From Tumebacillus algifaecis (GTDB lineage Bacteria; Bacillota; Bacilli; Tumebacillales; Tumebacillaceae): a DNA stretch of 64,000 nt. Positions 43,526 to 52,812 of the stretch are shown here, one piece after another. Location: NCBI RefSeq assembly GCF_002243515.1, contig NZ_CP022657.1:402001-466000 (forward strand). Reading direction: 5' to 3'. A model generated the notes under the pieces. The model worked only from the letters and a program-made list of their open reading frames with translations. It was not told the DNA's origin and did not search any database. The translations under genes and the position numbers were made by a program. Every line of letters starts with the position of its first letter. The stretch's first letter is position 1.

Positions 43526-44180
43526 CCACACGCTGTTTCGCCAAGGGCTTCGACGGATTTTCGAATTGGAAGACGACATAGAAATTGTAGGTGAATGTAG
43601 TGACGGTGAAGCGGCAGTAAACCTTGTGCTCGACATCAATCCGCAAGTGGTGCTGATGGACATCAACATGCCCAAGCGCACCGGAGTGGAGGCGACTCGA
43701 CTGATCAAGGAGGCCAATTCTGATGTCCGCATCCTGATCTTGTCGATCCATGATGATGAAGCTTACATCTTCGAGACGGTTCGCGCTGGTGCGAACGGTT
43801 ATCTGCTCAAAGACGTTGAATCGGACGTGCTGGTCGAAGCGGTGCGCCAAGTGGCGAGCGGCTCTTCATTCATCCACCCGCAGGTGACCACCAAGCTGCT
43901 CGATGAGTTTAAGCGTTTGTCCAATCAGGTGTACGACGGTGATTTCGAACAGGGTGAACAGGGATTGTCGTACGAATGGCAAGAGATTTTGACCCAGCGC
44001 GAGATGGAGATTTTGAAGTTGATGGCGGAGGGCAAGAGCAACCGCACGATCGGTGAGTCGCTGTTCATCTCGGAGAAGACGGTCAAAAATCACGTGTCTT
44101 CCATCCTCGGCAAACTGTCGGTAGATGACCGCACCCAAGCGGTGATCACCGCGGCCAAGCGCAGTTGGGTGAAATTATAA
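43488..44180 (+). CDS. degU: Response regulator DegU
   Basis: A 230-residue NarL/FixJ-type regulator. TTG 43488 after GGGAGGCG is chosen: the protein then starts MEQEKIKLFLADDH as in DegU, while the longer open frame is read-through inside degS. The receiver has D12-D13 and phosphorylation site D58 in VVLMDINMP; the LuxR-type helix-turn-helix spans about 165-225 (LTQREMEILKLMAEGKSN; ISEKTVKNHVSSILGKL). It overlaps degS by 38 bp, so expression is tightly coupled. Confidence 0.93.
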   Translation: MEQEKIKLFLADDHTLFRQGLRRIFELEDDIEIVGECSDGEAAVNLVLDINPQVVLMDINMPKRTGVEATRLIKEANSDVRILILSIHDDEAYIFETVRAGANGYLLKDVESDVLVEAVRQVASGSSFIHPQVTTKLLDEFKRLSNQVYDGDFEQGEQGLSYEWQEILTQREMEILKLMAEGKSNRTIGESLFISEKTVKNHVSSILGKLSVDDRTQAVITAAKRSWVKL

Positions 44181-44246
44181 GAAAAAGCACGTGGGCGAAT
44201 GGAGCGGCATATATTGACACTACAACCCTGCGAGGAGGTGTCAAGA

Positions 44247-44687
44247 GTGCTCGCTCTATTCATTTGGGGATTTGCGTTGTATGGCCTGTTTGTTGCGCTG
44301 TGGAAGATTGTGCGATTTTGGGTGCAGAAAAATCGGCGGGGAGTGCCGGTGACCGCAATCCTGGTGGTGGCAGAGGGGGCCTCTTACATCGAAGGAATCC
44401 TGCGAACGCTGACCACTGCGGAGCCATTTTGCGGACGGGAGCTCGATCTTGTCGTCGTCGATTGCGGATCGCGTGACGAGACGGTGAAGATCGTCGAATC
44501 GATCGCCAACAAGCGCGGCACGATCAGCTTGGTTCGGGTGGGAAGGGAAGACCCGACGCATGAGCTGGCTGCCTTGATCGGAAACAAGGGGCGCAGCGTG
44601 CAGTGCGTGTTCGACCTGCGGAGCAAAGTGTCGCCTCTGGAAGTGGTGCCTACATTGGCCGCTTTCTGGAGCGATGAAACGGTTTAA
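44247..44687 (+). CDS. Membrane-anchored GT2-like short protein
   Basis: A 146-residue protein. GTG 44247 fits GAGGAGGTG; ORF extension upstream to 44199 is unlikely. One N-terminal helix (LALFIWGFALYGLFVALWKI) is followed by the start of a GT-A-like fold: VPVTAILVVAEGASYIEGIL and LDLVVVDCGSRDETVKIVE, the family-2 glycosyltransferase nucleotide-binding pattern (usually DDGSxDxT). It stops before any DxD or catalytic region, so it is either a truncated transferase or a protein that has reused the fold. It follows degU and may share its operon. Confidence 0.6.
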   Translation: MLALFIWGFALYGLFVALWKIVRFWVQKNRRGVPVTAILVVAEGASYIEGILRTLTTAEPFCGRELDLVVVDCGSRDETVKIVESIANKRGTISLVRVGREDPTHELAALIGNKGRSVQCVFDLRSKVSPLEVVPTLAAFWSDETV

Positions 44688-44734
44688 TATAAAATAGGTC
44701 TGCGGACCTATGTACTTACAGCGTTGTCAGACTA

Positions 44735-44740
44735 TATAAT
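44735..44740 (+). promoter_or_regulatory. -10 box of the GEMM riboswitch transcript
   Basis: A consensus TATAAT lies about 19 bp before the aptamer. The -35 is weak (CTTACA-like region near 44715). Confidence 0.4.
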
Positions 44741-44758
44741 AAAGCCATAAGATGAGTC

Positions 44759-44858
44759 AATCAATAAAGGCAAACCCGCTGAAAGGCGGGGACGCAAAGC
44801 CATGGGTCTACAGTCAGCTCTCCCTAAGCTGACCATGATTGCCAGGTTGCTGATTGAT
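44759..44858 (+). ncRNA. c-di-GMP-I (GEMM-I) riboswitch aptamer
   Basis: All landmarks of GEMM-I are present in order: P1 arms AATCAAT and ATTGAT, AAAGGCAAACC, the GAAA tetraloop stem, the conserved GGGACGCAAAGCC with the ligand-contact bases, GGGTCTAC, the second stem AGTCAGCT/AGCTGACC, and ATTGCCAGGTTGC at the 3' side. It senses cyclic di-GMP. Downstream hairpins (a small AACTGT/ACAGTT stem and CCACC-gaa-GGTGG with a T-run, 44909-44932) can act as expression platform. The first gene after it is a 14-codon ORF at 45156, then a chemoreceptor at 45340. Confidence 0.95.
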
Positions 44859-44905
44859 ACGGTCGCGAACTGTCACCCCACAGTTTGCAAAGTATCCGCC
44901 TCGGC

Positions 44906-44932
44906 AACCCACCGAAGGTGGATTTTTTTATC
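44906..44932 (+). terminator. Terminator of riboswitch expression platform
   Basis: A short stem CCACC with GGTGG around gaa, followed by a T-rich tract, placed 50 nt after the aptamer. Confidence 0.6.
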
Positions 44933-44995
44933 AGCAGTGACTCATCGGGTAGCATAACTCATTTACCCTTTTTGTAATCCCCCTACCCCCCACAC

Positions 44996-45038
44996 AAAGA
45001 ACCCCCTTACGAGTCCCCAACTCGTAAGGGGGTTCTTT
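44996..45038. terminator. Perfect 18-bp inverted repeat, bidirectional terminator
   Basis: Arms 44996-45013 and 45021-45038 are perfectly complementary around tccccaa. It has the GC core and A/T flanks of a strong bidirectional terminator, yet no gene lies between it and the riboswitch terminator. Confidence 0.7.
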
Positions 45039-45155
45039 GCATTTCCCGTCTACCCGTCTATTTTCACTCATGACTTGTTCCAAGCATTCTGCGCAAAAAA
45101 TGACTCCTTCCAAGAATCGGAAGGAGCCGATTTTAGAAAAGAAGGAGGTCATGTC

Positions 45156-45200
45156 ATGAAAAAGTCACTCGCAACACTGGTGATGTCGTCCGTACTTTAG
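45156..45200 (+). pseudogene. Truncated signal-peptide-like ORF after riboswitch
   Basis: A perfect AAGGAGG precedes ATG codons at 45151 and 45156. The latter opens MKKSLATLVMSSVL and then stops (TAG). The sequence looks like the first half of a signal peptide, similar to the start of the pro-peptide at 60657 (MKKVLATL). No continuation with a convincing protein appears in any frame before 45339. It is best read as a gene cut short by mutation or deletion, or a leader peptide. Confidence 0.45.
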
Positions 45201-45339
45201 TATATGCAGACAGCCGTATTTGATGCGGGTTGTTCTAAAGAAATCTTTTACGCATTTTACAAAAGCTTCATCCTCCCGACATGTTGTTCTGCGATACTGA
45301 ACGTGAAGAAGTTGTGAGCTGACGGGGGAGGGCAACAAC

Positions 45340-47019
45340 ATGATAAAGAAACAGGGAAGCAAGGGTGTTTCCGTCCAAACAAGACTCACGTTGTTTGTGT
45401 CGGCACTCTTGCTTCTTGTCGTTTTAGCCATGGGGGCCACGGTGTACTATGTGCTGGAACAGGACCTCAAACGGGGGGCCGATTTTCAGTTGCAAGGCCA
45501 TGCGACACAGACGGCGAAACAGCTGGGTATTCTGTTGCAGACCACCGACTCCCGCATGTTTGAGCGGGAAGCGGTCTATGTGGTAGAAAATGCGGTGCGC
45601 TCATTTGAGCAGATCGGCTGGCAGGTGTCGGCCACGCTGTTGCGAGCAGATGGCGAAGCGGCTTTGCAGCGCGAGGGAGCCCTGCAGATCGATCAGAATC
45701 TAAAAGCACAGATGATACGAGAAAAATCGGGCCTGCTCCACAGCGCCGAAACGGGGGAAGCTCGTACATATGCGTTCGCATTCGTGCCGGAGCGCAATCT
45801 CGTCTATGTCGCAGCGGTGGCAGATCGTGAGATATTTGCCTCGCTTGCCGAACTTCGGCAGCTCACGTTGTTGCTGGTGATCGCAGCGCTGGTGATCGGA
45901 AACGTCGGGATCTGGTTTTACACGCGAAAGATTCAAACCTCGCTCTTGGCGATCCGCAACTTGATGCGGGAAGTGGCCGCTGGCAATTTGCAAAACCGCT
46001 ACGGAGAACGCGATGACTATCGGGAACTCAAGGACTTGGGGCGAGCTGTGGACAGCATGATCGACAACTTGCGGCGCTTGATCGGGCAGGTTGGAGCGAT
46101 CGCGGGCAGTGTGGCCGCTTCCGCTCAAGCGTTGTCAGACCATGCGGAAGAGACGTCCACAGGCATTCGGCAAGTGGCGGCGACGATTCAGGAAGTGGCT
46201 GGAGGTGCGGAGTCACAGGCGCTATCAGCACTGGAGGCGGCCGATGCTGTGGAAGCGATGGCAGGAGAGGCCGCTCGCATCGTCAAACGCTCGATCGGCG
46301 TCGCTGATGAATCGGAGCAAACGGCCCACGAAGCACAGCAAGGCAATCTGGCGATCGGACAGTCGATCACGCAGATGAACCACATCAATCGGACGGCCGA
46401 ACAGACGGCTCTGGCGGTGCAAGCGCTCGAGCGGCGTTCGGCGGAGGTCGGCAAGATCGTGGAAGTGATCACCGGAATTGCCGCCCAGACCAATCTGTTA
46501 GCGCTCAACGCCTCGATCGAAGCGGCGCGGGCCGGGGAGCATGGCAAAGGGTTTGCTGTGGTCGCGGAGGAGGTCGCGAAGCTGGCTATGCAGTCTCAAA
46601 TGTCTGCGCGGCAGATCGCCCAGCTGATCTATGAGATGCAGGAGGAGACGCAGCGCGTGGTGCAGGCGATGAGTGCGGGCAGCGCGGAAGTCGAAGCGGG
46701 GATCGTGCTGGCCGACCGAGCGGGCGACACGTTCCAGCGCATTTTGCGGGCGGCAGAGCATGTTGCAACCCAAGTGCAAACGATCACGGCCGCCTCGCGC
46801 GCGATGTCGTTGCGCTCCGAGCAAGTGGCAGCCGGAGTTGAGGTGATGAAAGGGATTTCGCAAGATTCGGCCGCAGCTGCACAGAGCTGTGCGGCCGCTT
46901 CGGTGACGCAGCTCGTGTCGATGGAGGAAGTATCCGCGTCCGCCGACCGACTGCGAAAGATGGCAGACCAACTGAACGGTGCAATCATGCAATTTCAGGT
47001 CCGGGCAGAAGCGAAATAA
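45340..47019 (+). CDS. Methyl-accepting chemotaxis protein
   Basis: A 559-residue receptor. Helix 1 at about 15-38, an extracytoplasmic sensor of about 125 residues (single Cache-like, 39-165), helix 2 at about 170-190, HAMP at about 190-245, and a cytoplasmic signalling domain with the hairpin tip [20 protein letters not shown] followed by [18 protein letters not shown] (about 370-408). It steers flagellar rotation through CheA/CheW. Downstream of the GEMM riboswitch by 480 bp; c-di-GMP control is possible but terminators intervene. Ligand unknown. Start preceded by GGGGGAGGG. Confidence 0.9.
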   Translation: MIKKQGSKGVSVQTRLTLFVSALLLLVVLAMGATVYYVLEQDLKRGADFQLQGHATQTAKQLGILLQTTDSRMFEREAVYVVENAVRSFEQIGWQVSATLLRADGEAALQREGALQIDQNLKAQMIREKSGLLHSAETGEARTYAFAFVPERNLVYVAAVADREIFASLAELRQLTLLLVIAALVIGNVGIWFYTRKIQTSLLAIRNLMREVAAGNLQNRYGERDDYRELKDLGRAVDSMIDNLRRLIGQVGAIAGSVAASAQALSDHAEETSTGIRQVAATIQEVAGGAESQALSALEAADAVEAMAGEAARIVKRSIGVADESEQTAHEAQQGNLAIGQSITQMNHINRTAEQTALAVQALERRSAEVGKIVEVITGIAAQTNLLALNASIEAARAGEHGKGFAVVAEEVAKLAMQSQMSARQIAQLIYEMQEETQRVVQAMSAGSAEVEAGIVLADRAGDTFQRILRAAEHVATQVQTITAASRAMSLRSEQVAAGVEVMKGISQDSAAAAQSCAAASVTQLVSMEEVSASADRLRKMADQLNGAIMQFQVRAEAK

Positions 47020-47038
47020 GCTTCTGTCCGCTTTTTTT
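47003..47038 (+). terminator. Terminator overlapping the MCP stop codon
   Basis: GGGCAGAAGC pairs with GCTTCTGTCC; the TAA stop is in the loop and seven Ts follow. Confidence 0.75.
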
Positions 47039-47210
47039 GCGCTCATATTTGATAGAAAAATTACTATTATTAACGTTCTGTAAAAGCTGGTCTAGCGTTC
47101 TCTCGGATTTTTTACTATAATGGTAGGGTGTAAGACTAAGTAGACAATATAGTAATTGTACTTTGACGCGTAAAGCATTTTGTAAAGGCATGGGGGCGGG
47201 AGGTGGCCAG

Positions 47211-49010
47211 GTGTTTCGAAAACAAGCAGGGGTTCGTCGGACGATGATGCGCATCGGAGCCGGGGCTACACTCTCTTTTGGGTTATTGTTTGCAGGGGTG
47301 TCCCTGCTGGAATTGGCACGCGCCGGAGTGTTGTTTGGCTGGTCTTGGGGGACGCAGCCAAATCAGGAAGTGATCTTGTTGCGCGTGATGATGATCAACG
47401 CGCTGCTGTTGACGTTGTTGATGATTCGCAATCTCGTGATCGATTTTGATGTGGTGACCGAACGGTTGCGAAAGAAATTGAATATAGTTAATGGATTTAT
47501 CTTATCGATTTCGATTGTCGCACTTCTATTGAATTATTTTGAAGGGCCGCTCGTCACGCAACTCGAAACGGCGATCAGTTTGGTCAGCATTTTCTGTGCG
47601 GGCTTGACCGTGTACCTGTTCCACCTGTTGGTGCAGGTCTTTCGCAATGTGCGGGATCGACTGTCGCATGAACAGGAGTTGTCCGGAAAGCTGTATCATC
47701 AGTTGACCACCGACCGCCTGACCGGAATCCCAGGGCGGATGCTGTTTCAGGAGCATTTGGCGGCTTCGATCGCAACCGCTCAGAAGACGGGTGTCAGCGG
47801 TGCGGTTCTGTTTTTTGATCTAGATGATTTCAAGATGTTTAACGACTCGCTCGGACATGATTTTGGCGACCAGGTGTTGTTGGCCGTGACCGATCGCATC
47901 TTGCAGCACTCGACCGAGGGGATGCGTCTGTATCGGCTGGGCGGTGATGAATTTGTGATCCTTTTGGAGGGTCTACAAGGTGAAGAGGAAGCGACGCAAG
48001 TGGCGGAGCGGGTATTTGCCGCGATGAAGGAGAAGCTGAGCTTAGACGGTCAGGACCTGTTCATCAATTTATCGCTTGGCATCTCGCGGTTTCCGGAAGA
48101 CGGGTCGGACGCACAGACCCTGTATCGCAATGCGGAGATGGCGATGTATCACGCCAAAAGCATCGGGCGCAATAACTACCAGCTCTTCGAGTCGGCGATG
48201 AACAAGCGTGCGGCGGAGCGTTTGCTTTTGGCGGGCGATCTGCGTCGTGCGCTGGAGCGGGACGAATTTTTCCTCGCCTACCAGCCTCAGGTCTGTCTGA
48301 CGTCTGGGCGGATCACCGGCATGGAAGCGCTGATCCGCTGGCAACATCCGGAGCGCGGTTTTGTTTCGCCGGGCGAATTCATTCCGCTGGCGGAGGAGAC
48401 GAAGCTGATCATCCCGATCGGCGAATGGGTGTTGTACACCGCTTGCCGCCAGAACAAAGCATGGCAGGATGCCGGGTTTACGCCGGTCTGCGTGTCGGTC
48501 AACCTGTCCGCTTTCCAGTTTGGACAGCCGAATCTGGTGGCGATGATCAAGAAGGTGCTGGAGGAGACTGGGCTTGAGCCGCAGTATCTCAATCTGGAGA
48601 TCACGGAGAGCATCACGATGAACAACGTCGAGCGGGCGATCAACACGATGCACGAGATCAACGATCTTGGCATCGGCATTTCGATCGACGACTTTGGCAC
48701 CGGGTATTCGTCGCTCAATTATTTGAAGAAATTCCCGATCCAAACGCTCAAGATCGACCAGTCTTTCGTCCGCGACATGACCGAAGAGCACCAAGATGTG
48801 GCGATTCCTACGGCGATCATCGCGATGGCCCACTCGCTCAACCTGAAAGTGATCGCCGAAGGGGTGGAGACAGAAGTCCAGCAGCAGATGCTTCGCGAAC
48901 GCGGCTGTGACGAGATGCAAGGGTATCTGATCTCCAGACCGTTGCCGGCGCTCGAGTTTGAAAAGCTGTTTCACAGCCTGCCCGGGCAGGAGCAACTGTT
49001 GGCCAATTAA
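47211..49010 (+). CDS. GGDEF-EAL c-di-GMP turnover protein
   Basis: A 599-residue membrane protein. GTG 47211 after GGGAGGTGG is preferred over TTG 47163. Four N-terminal helices (about 12-150) form a sensor without a known fold name. The GGDEF domain has the intact active site GGDEF at 244-248 without an RxxD inhibitory site just before it. The EAL domain has EAL at 372-374, DDFGTGYSSL near 500 and KIDQSFV, so metal and substrate residues look complete. It could make or break c-di-GMP, the ligand of the nearby riboswitch. Confidence 0.92.
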   Translation: MFRKQAGVRRTMMRIGAGATLSFGLLFAGVSLLELARAGVLFGWSWGTQPNQEVILLRVMMINALLLTLLMIRNLVIDFDVVTERLRKKLNIVNGFILSISIVALLLNYFEGPLVTQLETAISLVSIFCAGLTVYLFHLLVQVFRNVRDRLSHEQELSGKLYHQLTTDRLTGIPGRMLFQEHLAASIATAQKTGVSGAVLFFDLDDFKMFNDSLGHDFGDQVLLAVTDRILQHSTEGMRLYRLGGDEFVILLEGLQGEEEATQVAERVFAAMKEKLSLDGQDLFINLSLGISRFPEDGSDAQTLYRNAEMAMYHAKSIGRNNYQLFESAMNKRAAERLLLAGDLRRALERDEFFLAYQPQVCLTSGRITGMEALIRWQHPERGFVSPGEFIPLAEETKLIIPIGEWVLYTACRQNKAWQDAGFTPVCVSVNLSAFQFGQPNLVAMIKKVLEETGLEPQYLNLEITESITMNNVERAINTMHEINDLGIGISIDDFGTGYSSLNYLKKFPIQTLKIDQSFVRDMTEEHQDVAIPTAIIAMAHSLNLKVIAEGVETEVQQQMLRERGCDEMQGYLISRPLPALEFEKLFHSLPGQEQLLAN

Positions 49011-49020
49011 AAAGAGAGTC

Positions 49021-49058
49021 AAGCGCTTTGTCCCAAACAGGGACAAGGCGCTTTTTTT
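49021..49058 (+). terminator. Terminator of GGDEF-EAL gene
   Basis: AAGCGCTTTGTCCC and GGGACAAGGCGCTT pair around aaaca; seven Ts follow. Confidence 0.88.
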
Positions 49059-49081
49059 ATTCCCACGAGAACCAAAAGAAA

Positions 49082-49135
49082 TTTACAAACCTTTTACGCG
49101 GTGTCCGAATTAGATTTACGCGAGGCTGGTACGAT
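49082..49135 (+). promoter_or_regulatory. Putative Pho box and promoter of pstS
   Basis: TTTACA (49082), TTTACG (49093) and TTTACG (49115) lie at 11- and 22-bp steps, the periodicity of PhoP boxes; the expected repeat at 49104 is not conserved. A -10-like TACGAT (49130-49135) follows ten bases after the last box, and no -35 is seen, as in PhoP-activated promoters. The phoP-phoR genes are in the same window. Confidence 0.65.
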
Positions 49136-49193
49136 AAGAACTGTAAGCAATGACAAAGATAAAAAACTTCGAATTCCTAAGGGGGATTTTCAA

Positions 49194-50084
49194 GTGTTTG
49201 CAACTGTGTCGAAAAAAACACTCTCGCTCGGTCTGATCGCGACAATGACAGCTGGGTTGTTGGTAGGATGCGGTACCAAGGAAGAAAGCCAACCGAAAAG
49301 CGGTGGCGATTCGAACGCTCCGAAACAAGAGGAACTCACCGGGAAAATCACTGCATCCGGTTCTTCGGCACTGCTGCCGCTGGTGAAGCACGCAGCCGCT
49401 AAGTTCCAAGATAAACACCAAGGCGTCACCGTTGACGTTGCGGCAGGTGGATCGGGTACTGGCTTGAAGCAAGTGGCAGAGGGCGCTGTAAATATTGGGA
49501 ACTCCGACGTGGAAGCTGGCGATGAATATAAAGATAAAGGTTTGGTCGATCATCAAGTAGCAGTTGCTCCGTTCGTATTGGTTACCAACAAAGACGTGTC
49601 GGTAGAAGATATCAGCTCCGAACAAGCTGCGAAAATCCTGACCGGCGAAGTGACGAACTGGAAAGATGTCGGTGGCAAGGATCAAAAGATCACGATCATC
49701 GGTCGTGCCGAATCTTCCGGCTCGCGCAAGTACATCAAGAGCGCGCTGCTTCCGAAAGACAAGGACTTCGCGAAAGACGCAGTGGTTCAAGACTCCACTG
49801 GCGCGCTGAAAACTTCGGTTGAGCAAACTAGCGGTTCGATCGGCTACATGGACGCTCCGTACGCAGATGACAAAATCAAAATTCTGAAGTTGGACGGCGT
49901 GGCTTACTCGCCGGAAAACATCTCCAATGGCTCTTGGAAGCTGTTCTCGATCGAGCATATGTACACCAAAGGCACTCCGGACAAAGTGAGCCAAGCTTTC
50001 CTTGACTACATCATGTCTGCTGACTTCCAAAACAATGAAGTGGAAGCACTGAAATTTATTCCGATCAACAAAATCAAGAAATAA
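49194..50084 (+). CDS. pstS: Phosphate ABC transporter substrate-binding lipoprotein
   Basis: A 296-residue lipoprotein. GTG 49194 follows AAGGGGG; it gives a lipoprotein signal with lipobox LLVGC (Cys26), whereas the longer open frame has no such signal at its start. Phosphate-binding motifs: ASGSSALLPLVKHAA (about 50-64), AGGSGTGLKQVAEGAV (about 82) and RAESSGSRKYI (about 178). It captures phosphate outside the membrane for PstCAB. Three Pho-box repeats are upstream, and an intercistronic hairpin separates it from pstC. Confidence 0.94.
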   Translation: MFATVSKKTLSLGLIATMTAGLLVGCGTKEESQPKSGGDSNAPKQEELTGKITASGSSALLPLVKHAAAKFQDKHQGVTVDVAAGGSGTGLKQVAEGAVNIGNSDVEAGDEYKDKGLVDHQVAVAPFVLVTNKDVSVEDISSEQAAKILTGEVTNWKDVGGKDQKITIIGRAESSGSRKYIKSALLPKDKDFAKDAVVQDSTGALKTSVEQTSGSIGYMDAPYADDKIKILKLDGVAYSPENISNGSWKLFSIEHMYTKGTPDKVSQAFLDYIMSADFQNNEVEALKFIPINKIKK

Positions 50085-50105
50085 CAAACACCCGGTACGA
50101 TCAGG

Positions 50106-50140
50106 GGGAGGGACGACGCGCAGGCATCGTCCCTGCCCTT
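50106..50140 (+). promoter_or_regulatory. Intercistronic hairpin between pstS and pstC
   Basis: AGGGACGA and TCGTCCCT pair, extended by flanking G and C residues. It lacks a solid T-run, so partial termination or protection of the pstS message from 3' decay is likelier than full termination. Confidence 0.55.
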
Positions 50141-50216
50141 ACGTTTTGAACCAATTGTAAATATTGCACGAATTATTAGTTAAAAACGGAAGATTGCGTG
50201 AGGTGGGGGGTTCCTG

Positions 50217-51116
50217 ATGGCTGAAAAAGGTTCGGTCGGCAACTTGAACATGATGCGCCGCCGCACAGACCGCATGATGAATTGGCTGTTTGTGGGGAGT
50301 GCGATTTTCGTATCGCTGATCATTTTTGGGATTATTGTTTTTGTGGGCAATCAGGGATTGCGAACGTTTGCCGACCCAGAAGCGGGAATTGCTGAATTTT
50401 TCTTCAGCACAAACTGGACGCCGTCAGAAGGTGAGTACGGAGCGGCAGGGTTTATTCTCGGTTCGTTTCTCGTCACAGGCTTAGCGCTTCTGCTCGCCGT
50501 TCCGGTAGCGGTCGGCGGTGCGGTGTTCATGGCGAAAATCGCGCCAAACTGGATGCGCGAGATCATGCGTCCGGCAGCCGACCTGTTTGTCGGGATTCCG
50601 TCTGTCGTCTACGGCTTGATCGGTCTGTTGATCTTCGTGCCGTGGTTTTCCAAAATGTTCCCCGGACAGCCGGGCTTTGGCGTGGGGCCGGCGGCGGTGA
50701 TTCTGGCGATCATGATTCTGCCGACGATCCTGTCCGTTTCGGAAGACGCGCTGCGCACGTTGCCGCGCGCGCTCGAAGAAGCGTCCTATGCGCTTGGCGC
50801 CACGCGCTGGCAGACGATTTGGAAGGTGTTGATTCCGGCTGCGATGCCGGGAATCTTGACCGGGGTGATCCTCGGGATGGGACGTGCGATCGGGGAAGCG
50901 ATGGCGGTGCAGATGGTCATCGGGAACGCGCCGGTGCTGCCCAAAGGTCTCGGGGAACCGACGTCCGTATTGACGACGCAGATCGTCAAAGAGATGGCTT
51001 CGATCTTCGGAACGACGGTCAACAACTCGCTGTTCCTGATGTCACTGATCCTGCTGCTCGTCTCCTTGTCGCTGATCCTGATCATCCGCATCGTGGCTCG
51101 CAGGAGGGAAGTCTAG
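50217..51116 (+). CDS. pstC: Phosphate ABC transporter permease PstC
   Basis: A 299-residue inner-membrane permease with six helices. A cytoplasmic N terminus (1-20) precedes the first helix; the EAA loop region is ALEEASYALGATRWQTIWKV (about 184-203), where the ATPase PstB docks. Family features GIPSVVYGLIGL (about 125) and GRAIGEAMAVQMVIGN (about 222) are present. It starts after GAGGTGGGGGG and ends one base before pstA starts, indicating strict co-expression. Confidence 0.94.
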   Translation: MAEKGSVGNLNMMRRRTDRMMNWLFVGSAIFVSLIIFGIIVFVGNQGLRTFADPEAGIAEFFFSTNWTPSEGEYGAAGFILGSFLVTGLALLLAVPVAVGGAVFMAKIAPNWMREIMRPAADLFVGIPSVVYGLIGLLIFVPWFSKMFPGQPGFGVGPAAVILAIMILPTILSVSEDALRTLPRALEEASYALGATRWQTIWKVLIPAAMPGILTGVILGMGRAIGEAMAVQMVIGNAPVLPKGLGEPTSVLTTQIVKEMASIFGTTVNNSLFLMSLILLLVSLSLILIIRIVARRREV

Positions 51117-51971
51117 ATGAACAACAAACTGACAGATAAGCTGGCGACCGGATTATTCTGGGCGATCGGGCTCTTGATTCTTTCGGTTCTCGCATGGTTT
51201 CTTTGGTACATTCTTTCGGCGGGCGTGCCGCATCTGACGCTAGACTTCATCTTTGGGAAACCGGAAGATGTCAAAGCGGGTGGCGGTGTCGGCCCGATGC
51301 TGTTCAACTCTTTTTACATTCTGTTCTTGTCGCTCTTGTTCTCGCTTCCGTTTGGGATCGGAGCGGGCATCTGGTTGGCCGAGTATGCGAAGAAAAATTG
51401 GCTGACCGATCTGGTGCGCTTGTCCACCGAAATGCTTGCCTCCGTTCCTTCGATTGTATTTGGTCTGTTCGGGGCCTTGCTGTTCGTCACCTATTTTGGA
51501 CTGGGCTTTACGATCTTGGGCGGTGCGCTGACGCTCTCGCTGCTCAATCTTCCGGTGTTGGTGCGCGTGACCGAAGAAACGCTGCGCGCGGTGCCCGACT
51601 CCTACCGCGAAGCCAGTCTGGCGCTGGGCTCGACCAAGTGGCAGATGATTCGCAAGGTGTTGATTCCGTCCGCACTGCCAGGTCTGGTCACCGGGATTAC
51701 GCTGGTGGCAGGACGGGCGCTGGGGGAATCGGCGATCCTGATCTTTACGGCGGGCGTGTCGGTGTCGCGATTTGCACCCGACTTCGACCTGATGGCATCG
51801 GGAGCCACCCTTTCCGTCCAGCTGTGGTACATCCGCTCGGAAGCGTTGGTGCCCGATGCGATGGATATTGCTGAAGGGACGGCCGCACTTTTGGTCGTCG
51901 TCGTGTTGGCGTTAAACTTGTTGATTGCCTTACCGAGCCGTTATCTGCAACGCAAAGCTGCCGGGAAGTGA
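51117..51971 (+). CDS. pstA: Phosphate ABC transporter permease PstA
   Basis: A 284-residue partner permease with six helices. The EAA loop is [20 protein letters not shown] (about 159-178), and [16 protein letters not shown] and [15 protein letters not shown] are typical PstA segments. It abuts pstC without a gap and is followed 19 bp later by the pstB start. With PstC it forms the membrane channel of the high-affinity phosphate importer. Confidence 0.94.
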   Translation: MNNKLTDKLATGLFWAIGLLILSVLAWFLWYILSAGVPHLTLDFIFGKPEDVKAGGGVGPMLFNSFYILFLSLLFSLPFGIGAGIWLAEYAKKNWLTDLVRLSTEMLASVPSIVFGLFGALLFVTYFGLGFTILGGALTLSLLNLPVLVRVTEETLRAVPDSYREASLALGSTKWQMIRKVLIPSALPGLVTGITLVAGRALGESAILIFTAGVSVSRFAPDFDLMASGATLSVQLWYIRSEALVPDAMDIAEGTAALLVVVVLALNLLIALPSRYLQRKAAGK

Positions 51972-51990
51972 GCATAGGGGAGGAAATTCG

Positions 51991-52770
51991 ATGAAACATG
52001 CAAATCCTGTCGCGTCCAAAGAGAAACTCCGCGTAGAAGGTGTTGACCTGTTTTACGGCGACAACCAAGCGCTGTTCGAGATCAACCTATCCGTTCCGGA
52101 AGGCTCGATCACCGCATTTATCGGCCCGTCGGGCTGCGGCAAATCGACACTGTTGCGCACGCTGAACCGCATGAATGACCTGATTGGTGGCGTCAAAATC
52201 ACGGGTCAGGTGCTGGTGGACGGAGAAAATATTTACGGTGCGGATACGGACGTCGTCAACCTGCGCAAAAATGTCGGGATGGTCTTCCAGCGTCCGAACC
52301 CGTTTCAGATGTCGATTTACGACAATATCGCGTACGGCCCGCGGATTCACGGTATTCGCCGCAAAAAGGAGCTCGATGAGATCGTCGAGCGCTCGTTGCG
52401 TCAAGCCGCGCTGTGGGATGAGGCAAAAGACCGTTTGAACAAATCGGCGCTAGGACTCTCTGGCGGTCAGCAACAGCGCCTGTGCATCGCCCGCCTGCTT
52501 GCTGTCGAACCGAAAGTGTTGCTGATGGACGAACCGACTTCTGCACTCGACCCGATTTCGACCTTGAAGGTGGAAGAGCTGACCCAAGAGTTGAAGGAGA
52601 AGTACACGATCATCATCGTCACGCACAACATGCAGCAGGCGGCTCGCATCTCCGACACGACCGCATTCTTCCTAAATGGTGTGATGGTTGAACATGGTGA
52701 AACTGACAAGCTGTTTACCACTCCGGGCGACAAGCGCACGGAAGACTATATCACCGGTCGTTTCGGATAA
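51991..52770 (+). CDS. pstB: Phosphate ABC transporter ATPase PstB
   Basis: A 259-residue ABC ATPase. Start 51991 follows GGGGAGGAAA; an upstream in-frame start lies within pstA. Walker [10 protein letters not shown] (45-53), Q-loop [11 protein letters not shown], signature LSGGQQQR, Walker [13 protein letters not shown] and the switch His in [10 protein letters not shown] are all intact. PstB-specific phrases include [11 protein letters not shown] and [11 protein letters not shown]. It powers PstCA and, with PhoU, takes part in phosphate signalling. Confidence 0.96.
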   Translation: MKHANPVASKEKLRVEGVDLFYGDNQALFEINLSVPEGSITAFIGPSGCGKSTLLRTLNRMNDLIGGVKITGQVLVDGENIYGADTDVVNLRKNVGMVFQRPNPFQMSIYDNIAYGPRIHGIRRKKELDEIVERSLRQAALWDEAKDRLNKSALGLSGGQQQRLCIARLLAVEPKVLLMDEPTSALDPISTLKVEELTQELKEKYTIIIVTHNMQQAARISDTTAFFLNGVMVEHGETDKLFTTPGDKRTEDYITGRFG

Positions 52771-52812
52771 GAAACGGTACGGACGAACTTGCCAAAGGAG
52801 GCGTCGTGCAGC

